From the NCBI GenBank assembly GCA_013396655.1, contig WBMV01003343.1:1475253-1539252 (forward strand): DNA of 64,000 nt, written 5' to 3'. A program made the translations under genes and the position numbers. The notes beneath the pieces were generated by a model. It saw only the letters and a list, made by a program, of their open reading frames with translations. It was not told where the DNA came from and made no database searches. Origin of the DNA: Campylorhamphus procurvoides. Its lineage: Eukaryota; Chordata; Aves; Passeriformes; Dendrocolaptidae. Below are positions 53,551 through 64,000 of this stretch, piece by piece (the stretch's first letter is position 1; each line of letters begins with the position of its first letter).

Positions 53551-53729
53551 CCATGAGTCACCATTAGCAATAGCACATCGCCACTGCAGCAGAGCCACCT
53601 TGAAAGTTTTCCTCCTACTCCTCTGAAGCGGATGCAGGACAAAAGGGATTAAATCTGCTACCCCTTCTTCTTCTGACAAGATTGAAATAAAGGTATCAAA
53701 ACAGAAGAGTGTACCAGGATCAATGCTTC
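53551..53729 (-). CDS. Internal coding exon of unrecognised gene
   Basis: On the minus strand a good acceptor (TGTTTATTTTCAAAGCAG) precedes 179 open bases that end at a G|GTGAGA donor. The exon starts with two bases that complete a codon (phase 1) and ends on a codon boundary (phase 0). It therefore joins in frame to the last exon at 28635-28874. The peptide (SIDPGTLFCFDTFISILSEE to KVALLQWRCAIANGDSW) combines a hydrophobic-aromatic start, a Glu triplet and a basic RSRRK stretch, which looks like a folded soluble domain. I know no family it matches. Open frame, both splice sites and phase all agree, which makes this one of the stronger exon calls. Confidence 0.6.
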
Positions 53730-55598
53730 CTGCTTTGAAAATAAACATTCAGGCTTTCCTTCTGTATTTACTGCATTTACCATTTATGCAGCAGCAGGAG
53801 ACCGTTATTGTGTGACAATGTTCTGCTCTACTGACATTACCTTCTAATTATATCTTCATTAAAACTAAATTAGAAAGCGGTCAGGAAAGTTAAGCCAACT
53901 GAATTGCTCATTTGGCTGAACATCCTGACACTTTTCTTTAGAAAAGTGATGCTGGCTCATGCAACAAAATGTTTAATGATCTGCCTCACTGCTGGGAAGT
54001 GTTGATTTTCACTTTAAATGGTGAACTTGCTGCTCAGTCACACCACATTCCTTCTGAATGGACCCTGCTTACTTAAATACTGGCTTAGGTCTAACCTGTA
54101 CCTGAAAGGTGATGTTGCTATATTGGATTTGCTACTGTGGTCTCTTGACATCATTTCTTCATTAAAACTGCAGGCAAAAATAATCTGTCCCTACGAGTGC
54201 AGAAAGAACCAGGAGACTGCATTCCCCAAATACAGAGTTGGTACCTCCCCATTACCCTTCCTTCCCCTGCCCTATTATGAGGACAGCTATAGAGGGATGC
54301 TGGGACAGACACCAGCTCAGCCTGCCAGCGGTTGGAAACCTCTTCTTCTCCTGGAGGATAGAATGAGGGCTGCCTGCCAGGCCAGCTGTGGCACCGGTCC
54401 CCCTACAGGAGAAGGTGCCACACACTGTCAATACCATGCAGCAATATTTGACACAGACATAGCTGGACTGCCCACACTCACCTTGCCTGCATGCTGGAGC
54501 AGACTAAGGGTAGTGTGACTCCTATGGTAAGCTTTTGGGCAACCCTCTGTCCTCCATCCATACAGATAACCTCTCTGTGCTTCATGTTCTGCGGGAGCTG
54601 TGTGAGAGACACCCATGCTTCGTGTCCTCGTCTGGACAGATTTGTGCCACGAACGTCAGAGGAGAGCTGAGACACCCAGTCCTTCCGTTTTAACCGCTCC
54701 CAAGTCTTTCTCCTATGACCCAGGCTGCAGCATCCCCTAACAAATGTTTCTCCATAGCATATAGCAATCAGGCTCTTTGGGAATGAGTTGTAGCATTTAG
54801 ACCTACCACCTCAGGCATTACCTGCCAAGTGCATCCACAAGCCATCTGACAAGTGTCATCAGCCAGATGAACCAGGGACACAGAAATAACCTCTGTGAAC
54901 CCACAGACACAGACAAAGTGCCAAAATTGCCACTGCTCAGCAGCACAAGGATGCACTTCCTCTTACCCAGTGTTCTTGTCATCACAGTTAGCTGGTTCTT
55001 TTTTAGGAAAAAATCAGTCAATAGTTGGATATAATATAGAGAAGAGTACCTAGAGAGGAATGTGGGTTTTGAGGAACTATTCTACATAAAACTCTGCAGG
55101 AGAAAAAGAGAAATATTTCACTTTGAGCAGACAACAGAGATCAGACTTCTTATAGCGGAAGTATTAAGGTAAAGTCAGTTTGCAGAGTCTCAGTGAAGAA
55201 AACCAGAAGTGAAATTTACCTGCAAACCTGGACAGCTCAATATCATTCATGCTTAGCAGCTTTGACAGCCAGAAGCACATGGAGGAATGGGAATATTAGA
55301 ATCATGGATCCCTTGGTTGCAGTGAACTGATATGCACTTACAACTGCAGTTTAAATAAGGGAAAAGATATATTTTTGGTCTGAAAATTGAGACAAAAAGA
55401 AGGAAGCGTATGTTAAACGTATGTCTAACTCCTTGTTCAGAGTTTAGAGTAAGGATATTTGTAATGGTATTACATGGGTGATACAAAGTAGATTAGGCAG
55501 AAAAAGAAACTTTGCTGTTTCAGAAACAGTCACCAGCTTTCCATTATGCCTTTGAAAAGCAACTTCATATGGAATTTCCAGAGAATCAATGCTGGCAC
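53730..55598 (-). other. Probable intron of minus-strand gene
   Basis: This interval separates two candidate exons. A 38-base stretch near 55331-55368 has a strong acceptor (GTCTCAATTTTCAG) and a strong donor (GTAAGT), but splicing it directly ahead of the next exon in the matching phase would create a stop codon. I do not call it an exon. No repeat was recognised here. Confidence 0.4.
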
Positions 55599-55717
55599 CA
55601 ATGTTGGCAGCCAGTGAAAATACCACATACATATGATGTCTGGCATAAAAGAGAAATCTCAGCAATGTGGAGCACATAGTCCAATCTCTCTTGTCCCTCC
55701 ACCTCTCAGATGCATAG
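55599..55717 (-). CDS. Internal coding exon, 3' edge uncertain
   Basis: A strong minus-strand acceptor (GTCATTTCCTTGCAG) opens an exon with one base completing a codon (phase 2). This fits the phase-2 end of the exon at 61690-61862. The frame gives YASERWRDKRDWTMCSTLLR followed by FLFYARHHMYVVFSLAANI, a charged Arg/Trp stretch and then a hydrophobic helix-like part. The frame stays open further, to about 55444. Three donors are possible: at 55599 (ATTG|GTGCCA, a weak motif, but the only one that gives phase 1 and joins directly to the exon at 53551-53729), at 55534 (CTG|GTGACT, phase 0) and at 55474 (CAT|GTAATA, phase 0). The last two would need a further exon in between. I report the portion shared by all models. 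Confidence 0.5.
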
Positions 55718-58700
55718 CTGCAAGGAAATGACTCCACCTGCCACTGAGGGGGACGTCATTCTTATAAAAGGGTTGATCTGCCTTGGATGCAATGGATGGA
55801 ATGTGTTGCATCTGGCATGGGGAAAATAATCAGAAATAAAATGAGCACAAGGATGAGGATGCAAACTCCTAATCAAGGAGTTATAATGAATCTCCTTAGT
55901 TTGGGTCCTCTAACACAGAGAAGAAACAGTTTGTGTTCAGCCAGGCTGTTGTTTCTCAAAGGGTTGTACCTTAGTTTTAGTAGCTGTATTTTATGGGTAA
56001 TCTATGAGGCTTCATTTTCAGTTTGAAACAAATGTGAACGAAAAGGAAAAAGGCAGAGAGGCAGAGCAAGAACATGCAGCAAGAATGAAGCTGATGCAAT
56101 CATTTCCAGTCCTAAAACAGAGCAAGAAAGTTGAGGATGTGGCTGGTTTAGTGATCACTGTAATCAGCACAATTGACTGCTTAGAGATGACTAATTTTCA
56201 GTTCTAGTGAGGTAAATTGAGACTTATATACTTCATCTTTATGCTAGCACTACAGGTAATGAAAGACAAATGGTCTGTGAATTCCTAATACAAAAGAGAT
56301 TTGTGGATTATAAAGAGCACAGAATGTAGATTTGGGGTGAAATTACAGAAATACAAATTCAACATCAGGTGAAATTTTAAACAAGCCTTGAGGTGAGTTT
56401 GCTTTCATTTTAGTTATTCCTTCAGATCCATTCAGGTCCATCTGTATTTTAATCAAAAGTGATCATAATGCTTTCATGACTAAATGGAAAATGGATCTCT
56501 ATAGATGGTCATTATATCTCATTTTGTTAAACGTTGAAGAATCAACAAGAGGAATTAACACAACAAGAAGTGACATTCTGAGAAAGAGTAATGAAGAGTA
56601 AGTTAAAAGACTATTTAAATGAAATGAACTTAAGCTGTGCCGGACATCCTAATTAAAACATACAGAGGAACAATGGAGCAGGAGATACATGAGTATTGAC
56701 AGATGTGGATAAATAGCAGAGGAGGAGGAGAGCATGGGAAGGTCTGAAGTTATCCTAGGGAAAAAGAGGTAAGACGGGACAAAAAGACATAATGTATTTT
56801 CCCTATTCAAGAAGAATAAGAATGCAGGGAGCAGAAAGACATAGGGCTGGGCATAAGCTCCAAGAGTGTGACCCCAAGAGCACTCAGAATGAGGCAAGTT
56901 GGAGGTAGGACCAGGCACTGACAGCAGCTGAAAGAGTCCTCTGACTAAAATAAAACATTACCACTGTTTTGCTCTCATTACACACTGACATTACAACCCC
57001 CTGACTAGGAGGGGTTACCAGGTTCATCCTGGTGAAAGGATGACATTCAGCTCTGTGCACAATATAGAAGCATATCACAGGAAAATACACCAGTGCAAAT
57101 TTTTGCACTTTTCCTGGGAAAAAAAGAAAAAAAATCCAACATACGGTCTGGGTGACAAACACAACTTGCAAAATGTAACAGGAGCATGCCTTAGAGAAAC
57201 CTCAGCCTCCTTGCTGCTGGGCACCGACAGCCCCAGTAAGGCTTCTAGGTGGCTCCTGCACCAGGTTGTGTCAAGGAAAATGACCAATGAGTGCAGTTAT
57301 TTACAGTCCCTGCCTCATTAAGCAAAGTCTAGTCTTAACCAAAGACACTTCTTATCAGAGGTTTGATTATAAGAAATGGGGACCTGGGCTCTAGCCCTTC
57401 CCAGGTCCTCTCTGGCACAAGTTGTTGGCACTGTACAGTTGTCTGGCCTTTGTCACTGGTGAGCCACAAAGGCACAGAGAACACAGTGGTTTTGACCTCT
57501 AAAACTCCCTCCCACAGAAGAAAGGCACCATGTGCTGCAGCAACCACAGTGGGAAGAACATGACACTAACAGCCTTCTGGAAAGGCAAAGGCCGGCTGGG
57601 GACAGGAGGCTTGGAGTTGTGCTCCTTGAAAGCAAATGAAGTGCCATGGCCCGCAGTCAGATGAAGATGTGATGTTGTATCACCGCAGAGAGGAACCAGC
57701 CCAGCTGCCGGCACCCCACAGGGAGCAAGAGCCAGCTTGAAAGGGAGCACTGGATCAGCTGGCGGGGAGCAGGACTGGCACACAGAGGAGGTCAGGGGTA
57801 GGGGACAGGACTGGAACAGAAGGAAACAGCCTTTGTCATACAGCTGTTGTTCTTATCATGACATAATAAGGGAAAACGGGCAAGAAATTATAGAGGAAAA
57901 AGGTTGAATGAGTGGTCTGTATCAGTCCCTGCTGAACTTCCAGTTTTACTAGGAGCACTTCAGGAGTAGAGACAGAATCCACAGAAGAGAAGGGATGCAC
58001 AGAAGTGGCAGAGCGGTGAAAACAGCACATAATAGTTACAGGTGAAACAAGTTAGAACAATGAAAAAGAAAAATGTTGCAAAGTGATATTTGATTCAACT
58101 TTCAAGTTGAAAAGGCAATAGAATCTATATGCAGCTGGTAAGGAAATAAACTTGAATTATTAGCTCATCTTTATTACAAGATGGCTCAACAGAGCTCTTT
58201 TTTTCTCCCTCTGCCATCTTTCTTCAAATCATTTCGCTAAGTCCTAGCACCAGGGAAAAATAATTAGGTTGCATGTGTCTAAATTTTATCTGTTGTTAAC
58301 ACTGATGTCGCTGAAGTCAGAGGAGTTATTCCTGCAAAGCACCCAAACCTCCTGCAATAACAGCTTCTTTCCTACACTGGTTTTCTTCTGTTTTCACATG
58401 AGATGCTTGAAAATCACCTTTTTGAGACAAAACCATTAGTATGTTAGTACCTTTACAGAGATAAACATCTACATTATCCTCTTTCTTGAGAAAGACATTG
58501 CAGCCATGAATTTTTCATGTCAAAGCTAATATAGTCATCCATGGATTGCAATACACTGTAGACAAAAAAACTAGATTCAAGGAAAACTATTTTTTAGCTT
58601 TTTGAAAAACAAAGTTATCTTAAAAATTATGGTAAAGCTGAGTGATGGAGTGTTGAGACACCACTACAAACAATTCTCTGCGCAGTGGAGAGAGATCACC

Positions 58701-59270
58701 ACAGTTAGTATTTATTTATCTGTACTGAGTATTTTGCCTTTAAAGAACTTCATGTGGAGAGCAGTGGCCTTGTCCTTGGTGGATGGCACATACCACAGCT
58801 ATACCAGTGTGCTAGTAGGATCTCCACTGATTTTAGTCTCACCAGAGTGGCCCACGGAGTGTGGGGAGCTGAGAGCTGGGGCAGAAGGAGGACTCTCTTT
58901 GATATCAAACTTGTTTCAAGCTTGTGAATAAGCCCTGTTTCACTGGGAATGGAAGCCGGGGATCAGAGTAAATCCGCAAGGAAACTCTGCCTGGCTCCAT
59001 ATCAGCTTTGTTAATTCATATAGACAGAATGAAAACTAGTCAGTAGCAGAGCAGACCACGTGGGGACATTATATGTGTAAGGAACATGCAGTCCTTAGTT
59101 CTCAGATTATGATTGGAAGAGCAACTGAAGAAACAGCATCCCACAGCCTGTCTATGAATTGAAACAGAGTGAATTTCCCCTACTTAGCCATACATTATTC
59201 TTACAAAGACAGCTTGCCTAAAATTTGGGCAAGGTAGACACAACAATCCCTTTTTGTTCATTATCCAGTA

Positions 59271-59355
59271 TAGATCAATTAATGAATAATAAGCTAGAAA
59301 TCAATTAATAGAATTCAAATCAAGCTAGAGAACAATTAATAGAATAATAAGCTAG
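59271..59355. repeat. AT-rich tandem repeat, three ~27-31-bp units
   Basis: Three adjacent units share CAATTAAT-GAAT and end in AAGCTAG: 59271-59297, 59298-59328 and 59329-59355. Units 1 and 3 are most alike (GAATAATAAGCTAG), while unit 2 carries extra bases. Local slippage or unequal exchange is the likely origin. Confidence 0.8.
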
Positions 59356-61009
59356 ACATTTCATATATGTTCCTTCTAGGTCCTTTTTTATCTCTTTCCT
59401 TCCAAACCGTATCTCTTCCCATGGCATGCCCATCCAGTGCTTCTCATTTTTCAAGTCCACTGTACCCCGATCTCGTGCCTTGGTCCTTCACCACACCATA
59501 AGAATGCAAGTCCTACTGGGTTCCTGTAGGCTCATTGATAAAAGAACCCTTGCCTTAGTTGGAGGCAGCATACAACAAACCAAATAGTTGCTGCCAATTT
59601 CCTTCTTTGATGCTGCTTCACAGGGCTTGAAGGAATTCAGCAGGGCTTAGGCATTCAGATATAGACCGTGTTTTTTCTCTGTGATAGGCAGACTTTCAGC
59701 TGTTCAGAAATATGCTTGACAATTAATCCCATGCTTTGAATTTGAGTAAATATGATGCATTTTTACTCTTGCTGAGACCTAACATCACTGCTTGCAAATG
59801 GAAGGAGCTGTCATATTTCTGCAAGCATTATTTTTTCCTACAGAATTAATTACAACATCAAATTGAATCTGACTCTCCTCTGGCACCTGATTTGCACCCA
59901 TAAGCCAGCAACCAGACATGATAACCCAAGTGAAGGGACAGAAGCCCAACTACAGCTTGAGCCGATAAACAGAAACCTGAATTTTTGAAACTATATCGCA
60001 GACAGCAGCACTGTGCTCCCTTTGGCAAAGGAAATCGTCCTGAGGAAGAATTTATCTAGTGACTGACAGGAAGCAGTGGGCTATGAGCCTAGAAGATAAT
60101 ATTTTGGCTGGCTCATTTCTTCTCCTCAGAAACTCTCCTGTAGGGCTCTGTGCTGCACAGCACTTAGCAACGCAACCAGTAATGAGGCTGAATTTTGATC
60201 TTGTTTATACTTTGTAGAGGTTTTCCCTGTATATAAACTTACTTTTATAGACTACAGAAGATGAGTACTCGCTGATCATACACCTAGAAAGGGTTTGCTT
60301 TTAGTAGAGAGCCTTCCTGTGCTTCTTATGCCTTATCTGGTCAGGACCCAAACTTTCTATCTGGTTGCCTCAGAACATTTATGCTTTAAACATCCCCTCA
60401 CTGTCATGTCTGTTAAACATACAGCTTTGTAGGTTCACCCTGAAAGCAGAGGTGGGTATCTTCCCACCTGCTCATTCTGAAACATTTTTATCAGAGGTCC
60501 AGATGTTATGACCATGCTTGCGTCATAATGAGCCAGAAGAAAGGAACTGGATATTGAAGTGAACCCAATCCAGGACTCCTGACAGCAAAACATGCACTGT
60601 CTTTGTACTGACTTTGCCCTAAATGAAAAACAAGGCTGGGCACTGGTCTACTGATGTAAGGCAGTAATGACCTCTTTGCTGATGAAGTTATTGACCAGGA
60701 AATAGCAACTCTGCATGAAAAAACCCAAACAACTTCATAAGGAAAACAGAGGTTGGAATAGGTAGGTATTCCTTGTCTGACCCATTACATAGGTCTAGGC
60801 TGATAAGACAGTCATTGCCAGGGCAACCAAACTGAGAAGTGGGCATGAGTTTCCAAGGGTTTCAGACCTGCCCAACCACACTTTCCTTTCCCTCCTCAAG
60901 GTGAGGCCTGAATAGAACATACAGGCTCCTGCACCCTGTCCTATAACCAAAAAGAAATTAGGTTGAAGATGCCTGGAGGAGCTGTCTCTTTGCTTTCAGT
61001 TGAAGTTCT

Positions 61010-61053
61010 AAATTATTAGTGGTGTGTTAATAAAATTATTAGTGGTGTGTTAA
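61010..61053. repeat. Tandem duplication, 21-bp unit, 23-bp period
   Basis: The 21-mer AAATTATTAGTGGTGTGTTA(A) occurs identically at 61010-61030 and 61033-61053. Perfect identity points to a recent event. The spacing equals that of the unrelated duplication at 50778, which is probably coincidence. Confidence 0.92.
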
Positions 61054-61689
61054 GGTTAGCTGAACAAATCTTTCTATAATTTAATAAATCACTCAATAAG
61101 TGTGTGAACTCAACTGTGCTATTCCTTAGTTAAAACACAAAACAGCTGACTGATATGCAGGCTGGCTAATGTAGTTTAAATTAAAAGGGTACATGGGTAA
61201 AGAAGAAGCCTTCTAAGGACCAAAGTAATTAGAACAAAAGATACCCATCAGCTGTCATGAATTTATGAGGGTGTGGGAGCGGATTAACAGAGGGATTTAC
61301 CCCCTTCAGAACATCTTTCATTAGCAGAAAGTAAAACCTCTGTGAGAGGGCACCATGACAGCATCTAAATTGCCTGATCTGAAGACAATGCTTCCTGTTA
61401 GCTGTCACTGCTTCCTCCAGCTTTTGCTTGGCAGCAAGCCACAAATGAGCACATCCCGACAGCCATCCCCAAGCTCAGCTGTCTGTGTGTGTGTATGAGC
61501 ATTTATCATGTGTCGTCTTCAATTTGCTCTCAGTAAACTGCCATTTCAGGATGGGGAGTAGAAGAGAAGGAACATTTAACAATGTTTAGGCTCCCGGTAT
61601 GTGGGACTGCTGTTTTTATTCCTGGGTCACAGTATATTATTTCTTCTTTCTGGTCATTTCAGCTGCACCTTAAAGTAAAACAACTTGAC

Positions 61690-61862
61690 CTGTAGGCAGG
61701 CAGCTCCTCAGGTTCTGGGTTGGGTTCATCAAGGAAGAGTTTTACATGGAACCTTGGCCCACAGCTTTCAGAAGAGGGAAGAAAAAGAGTAGTCAGAATA
61801 TCTTCAGCTGTCCATTGACCCCTTCCCTCTGCTCCACTCTCCAGCAAATAGAAAGCTTTGCA
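61690..61862 (-). CDS. Internal coding exon of unrecognised gene
   Basis: On the minus strand the acceptor CTGTGATCTTTCACCCCAG is followed by 173 bases open in phase 0 and then a donor CCTACAG|GTCAAG, ending in phase 2. The peptide begins CKAFYLLESGAEGRGQWTAE and ends FLDEPNPEPEELPAY. It is hydrophilic and acidic with a Pro/Glu-rich end, which looks like real protein rather than chance frame. It joins in frame to the exon starting at 55717, where the shared codon becomes Ser. The four candidate exons together give 711 bases (237 codons with the stop). I cannot assign a family. Upstream exons are missing; a weak 31-base candidate at about 62370-62400 (phase 0 end, GTGAGC donor) was not strong enough to call. 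Confidence 0.6.
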
Positions 61863-62909
61863 CTGGGGTGAAAGATCACAGAAAACAGAAGCATTGGATA
61901 GGCAATGCCATACTGAGACAGTATTATCTCAGAGATAAACTCTGCTGTGGCAGCATGCAAGGCAGAGTTCGCTCTGTTCCCCTGATGAAAGGGAAACCCT
62001 TCTTTTTAAGTACTGTCATCCAGAAGAGTGTCAAATCAAGGACAGATGAGATGCCAAAGTTCCCATGTATACACAGGAACTGTGGAACAGAAGGTTCAGT
62101 GATTTTCCAAATCCCACTCCAAGATGCTGTGAATGAGCCAAGGGAGCTGTGCCCAGGTATGCAAGCAAAACTTGGTGTGCCCAGGATGCAACCACACAGC
62201 TGATTTCCTGAGGAAGGTCACTAAGCTGGCCAGAATGGAGTGATAAGGAAGATATTTGAGTAGCTGGTAAAGGGAGGATAGGAAAGCATAGCCCATAGAA
62301 TAATGCTTCAATGACAGGATGGTTTTTGGTTGGCACCAAAAAGAGCAGTATGATTCAAGAGAGGCTCACATCTTTTCTACACATTTCTGCGGCCAAGAAA
62401 CTGCCTTATAAAGTTATTATGTTAACCTGCATAGAAATGAGTTGGGATACTATTAAGAGGCTGACTTAATCACCAGGATTTAGGGCACAGCTAGAACTAC
62501 TCCAAGGCGATCAGTCAGAGTGTACCAATTAGAAAGGATCAAGTGTAGAATCAGCTTGATTTAAAAATCATCTTAAGTGAATCAGAAAGCAGATGTGCAT
62601 TTAGTTGATAGCAATGAGCTAATGAAGTCTGTAAGACCCCAGCCTGGGAGGCTGAACTGGAGGAGAAGCAGGTTTAACAAGCAGCATCATATTATGGCAA
62701 TTCTCTAGGGCAGAAACTATTCTTCCATAAGTACATTCAGTAGCTAGGAATTGAAAGAAAGCTGGGGGAAGGCCATGCAGGACCTGAAGTCTCCTATCAC
62801 CTCATATAGATTGTTACAATTAATTTACATACATACAAAGATAGGACAATGATCTCCTAAGAACATAGGCACATGCATGCCTTATTTACAGCGCCTGAAG
62901 GTGATGACC
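61863..62909. other. Probable intron, no feature supported
   Basis: This is mostly unique sequence. A + strand frame (61868-62203, 111 codons) and two overlapping minus-strand frames (62031-62339) are open, but they lack usable splice sites and resemble nothing I know. The right part leads into the CR1 copy. Confidence 0.45.
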
Positions 62910-64000
62910 AATGCCTCTGTGAATCATGTCCAAAAACCTGAAGGAAAAGAAGGTGACCTGAAGTTATTAGCATGGTTCATCGTGCTCAGATATCTTGACA
63001 GCCTTCTGCAATGACAGGACTTGAGCGAAGAGCAGTGTATGGTGTTCATCTTGTCTTAATCAAAGTTTTTGACCTTGTCTCCCACAACACCATCATTGTT
63101 GCATTAATGATTTACAGGCTAGATAAGTGGACAGTGACTTGAACTTCAAACAGATTGATTTGCTCAACAGGTTTCAGTCAGCAGCATAAAGTCCAGGACC
63201 ACTAGTACTGTACCCCAGGGATCCACAGCAGGGCCAGCACCGAAAGCTGGCCTAATCTAACAACTACATTAGTGACCTGGATGACCTGACTGTGTGTTGA
63301 CCCTCATCAAATTGTGCAGATGACACAAAATTGGGTGGAGTACCTAATACACTAGATGGATGTGCTATCATTTGGGAGGATTTTGACAGGATGGAGAAAT
63401 AGACTGACAGGAATCTCACAATGTTCAGCAAAGACAGATGCAGTGCCCTGCACCTGAGGAGAAATAGAATGCACCAGTATAGGCTGTGTCCTACGAACTG
63501 GAAAGCAGCTCTGCAGAGGAGGAATTTGGCATCCTGGCGGACAGCAAACTGATCATGAGCCAGAAGTGTGCGCTTACAGCAAGGAAGGCTGGCAGCATCC
63601 TGGGCTGCATTAGAAATAAGGCTAACAGTGGGTCAAGGGAAGTGATTCTTTCCCTCTCCTCAGCACTGCTGAGACAGAACTGCAGTGCAGGGTCCAAGTC
63701 TGGGTTCCCCAATACAAACCATACATGGATATAATGAAGTAGGTTAAGCAAATGGCCACAAAAGTAGTAAAGGGCTTGTTTTCTGACATACAAGGAGAGG
63801 CTGAGAGAACAAAGGCTGTCCAGCCCGGAGAAGAGATGACCCAGGGAGATCTTATCACTGTGTATAAATACCTGATGGGAGGCAGTAAAGAAGATGGAGA
63901 CAGGCTCTTGCTTGATGACAGTACAAGAGGCAATAAGCACTAATTGAACTACAGAAAAATCAATTTAAACATAAGAAATAAAAACATTTTCACTGTGAGG
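62910..64000 (+). mobile_element. CR1 LINE with broken ORF2, runs off window
   Basis: The start resembles the middle of CR1 ORF2. The codons for FDLVSHNTIIVAL with RLDKW occur at about 63070-63130, then VPQGS-type sequence (TACCCCAGGGATCC, 63211-63224), then the F-ADD-like TGTGCAGATGACACAAAATTGG (about 63315-63336). Then follow SSSAEEEFGILADSKLIMSQ and CALTARKAGSILGCIRNKAN (63500-63625), then the 3' region (AGAGGCTGAGAGAACAAAGG, GAGATCTTATCACTGTGTATAAATACCTGA). It is still in progress at base 64000 (AACATTTTCACTGTGAGG). Many frameshifts and stops interrupt the reverse transcriptase, so this copy is dead. It is more diverged than the copy at 43127. The left edge is approximate. Confidence 0.88.

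Larger units (their letters stand above)
55718..61689 (-). other. Probable 6-kb intron of minus-strand gene
   Basis: The interval runs from the GTCAAG donor at 61689 to the TTGCAG acceptor at 55718; both sides are phase 2. It is AT-rich and largely non-repetitive, with tandem duplications at 59271 and 61010. A minus-strand frame at 61229-61444 (KQKLEEAVTANRKHCLQIRQ in part) looks protein-like, but no acceptor there gives the phase needed after the exon at 61690. It is left uncalled. Confidence 0.42.

Noticed and set aside
54018..54518. 166-codon open frame on the + strand
   Set aside because: It has no clear splice sites, shows no family resemblance, and lies opposite the proposed intron of the minus-strand gene. 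The length is within chance expectation for 64 kb.
55331..55368. 38-base exon-like segment with strong acceptor and GTAAGT donor
   Set aside because: Splicing it in the phase that fits the exon at 53729 produces a stop codon at the junction. In the other phases it does not connect.
61229..61444. Protein-like minus-strand frame with a GTAAAT donor
   Set aside because: No acceptor gives the phase required after the exon at 61690-61862. The gap to that exon is only about 245 bases, without a clear polypyrimidine tract.
63491..63940. 149-codon minus-strand open frame
   Set aside because: It is antisense to the CR1 ORF2 C-terminal region and therefore a shadow frame.

Overview
The window is vertebrate nuclear DNA, most likely from a bird. 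It is AT-leaning and CpG-poor, has few interspersed repeats, and those that can be named are mostly CR1 retroposons with the sauropsid-type 3' end (ATTCTATGATTCTGTGATT). No bacterial, viral or plasmid organisation is visible, and there is no long open reading frame, rRNA, tRNA or CRISPR array that I can support.

Layout. Bases 1 to about 28,380 are noncoding flank. This stretch holds a MIR-like SINE remnant (8515-8662), simple repeats, a short antisense CR1 3' end (19301-19396), and one plausible but unproven + strand exon (19009-19123). From about 28,384 to 61,862 lies the 3' part of a split gene on the minus strand. Four candidate coding exons are proposed, in transcription order: 61862-61690, 55717-55599 (3' edge uncertain), 53729-53551 and 28874-28635 (last exon with stop codon). 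A canonical AATAAA lies about 245 bases past the stop. Splice phases agree across all three junctions and the joined pieces add up to 237 codons including the stop. I do not recognise the protein. It is soluble-looking, with no obvious signal peptide, membrane segment or named motif in the visible part. The start of the gene lies beyond base 64,000 or in exons I could not find.

The 24.7-kb terminal intron carries CR1 copies of several ages: a well-preserved 0.9-kb 3' copy at 43127-44007, an old decayed copy at 49075-49646, short 3' ends at 29463-29566 and 39974-40013, and a probable decayed ORF2 remnant near 36170. It also holds a MIR-like fragment, T/G-rich tracts, small tandem duplications, and two CpG-retaining stretches that look like conserved regulatory elements. 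A further CR1 copy (about 62910-64000) runs off the right edge. It carries decayed reverse transcriptase and C-terminal ORF2 sequence.

I found no new biological system of the defence or mobile-gene-cluster kind. The most useful result is the reconstruction of the unrecognised minus-strand gene. All exon calls rest on open frame, splice signals and phase only; no database comparison was possible.
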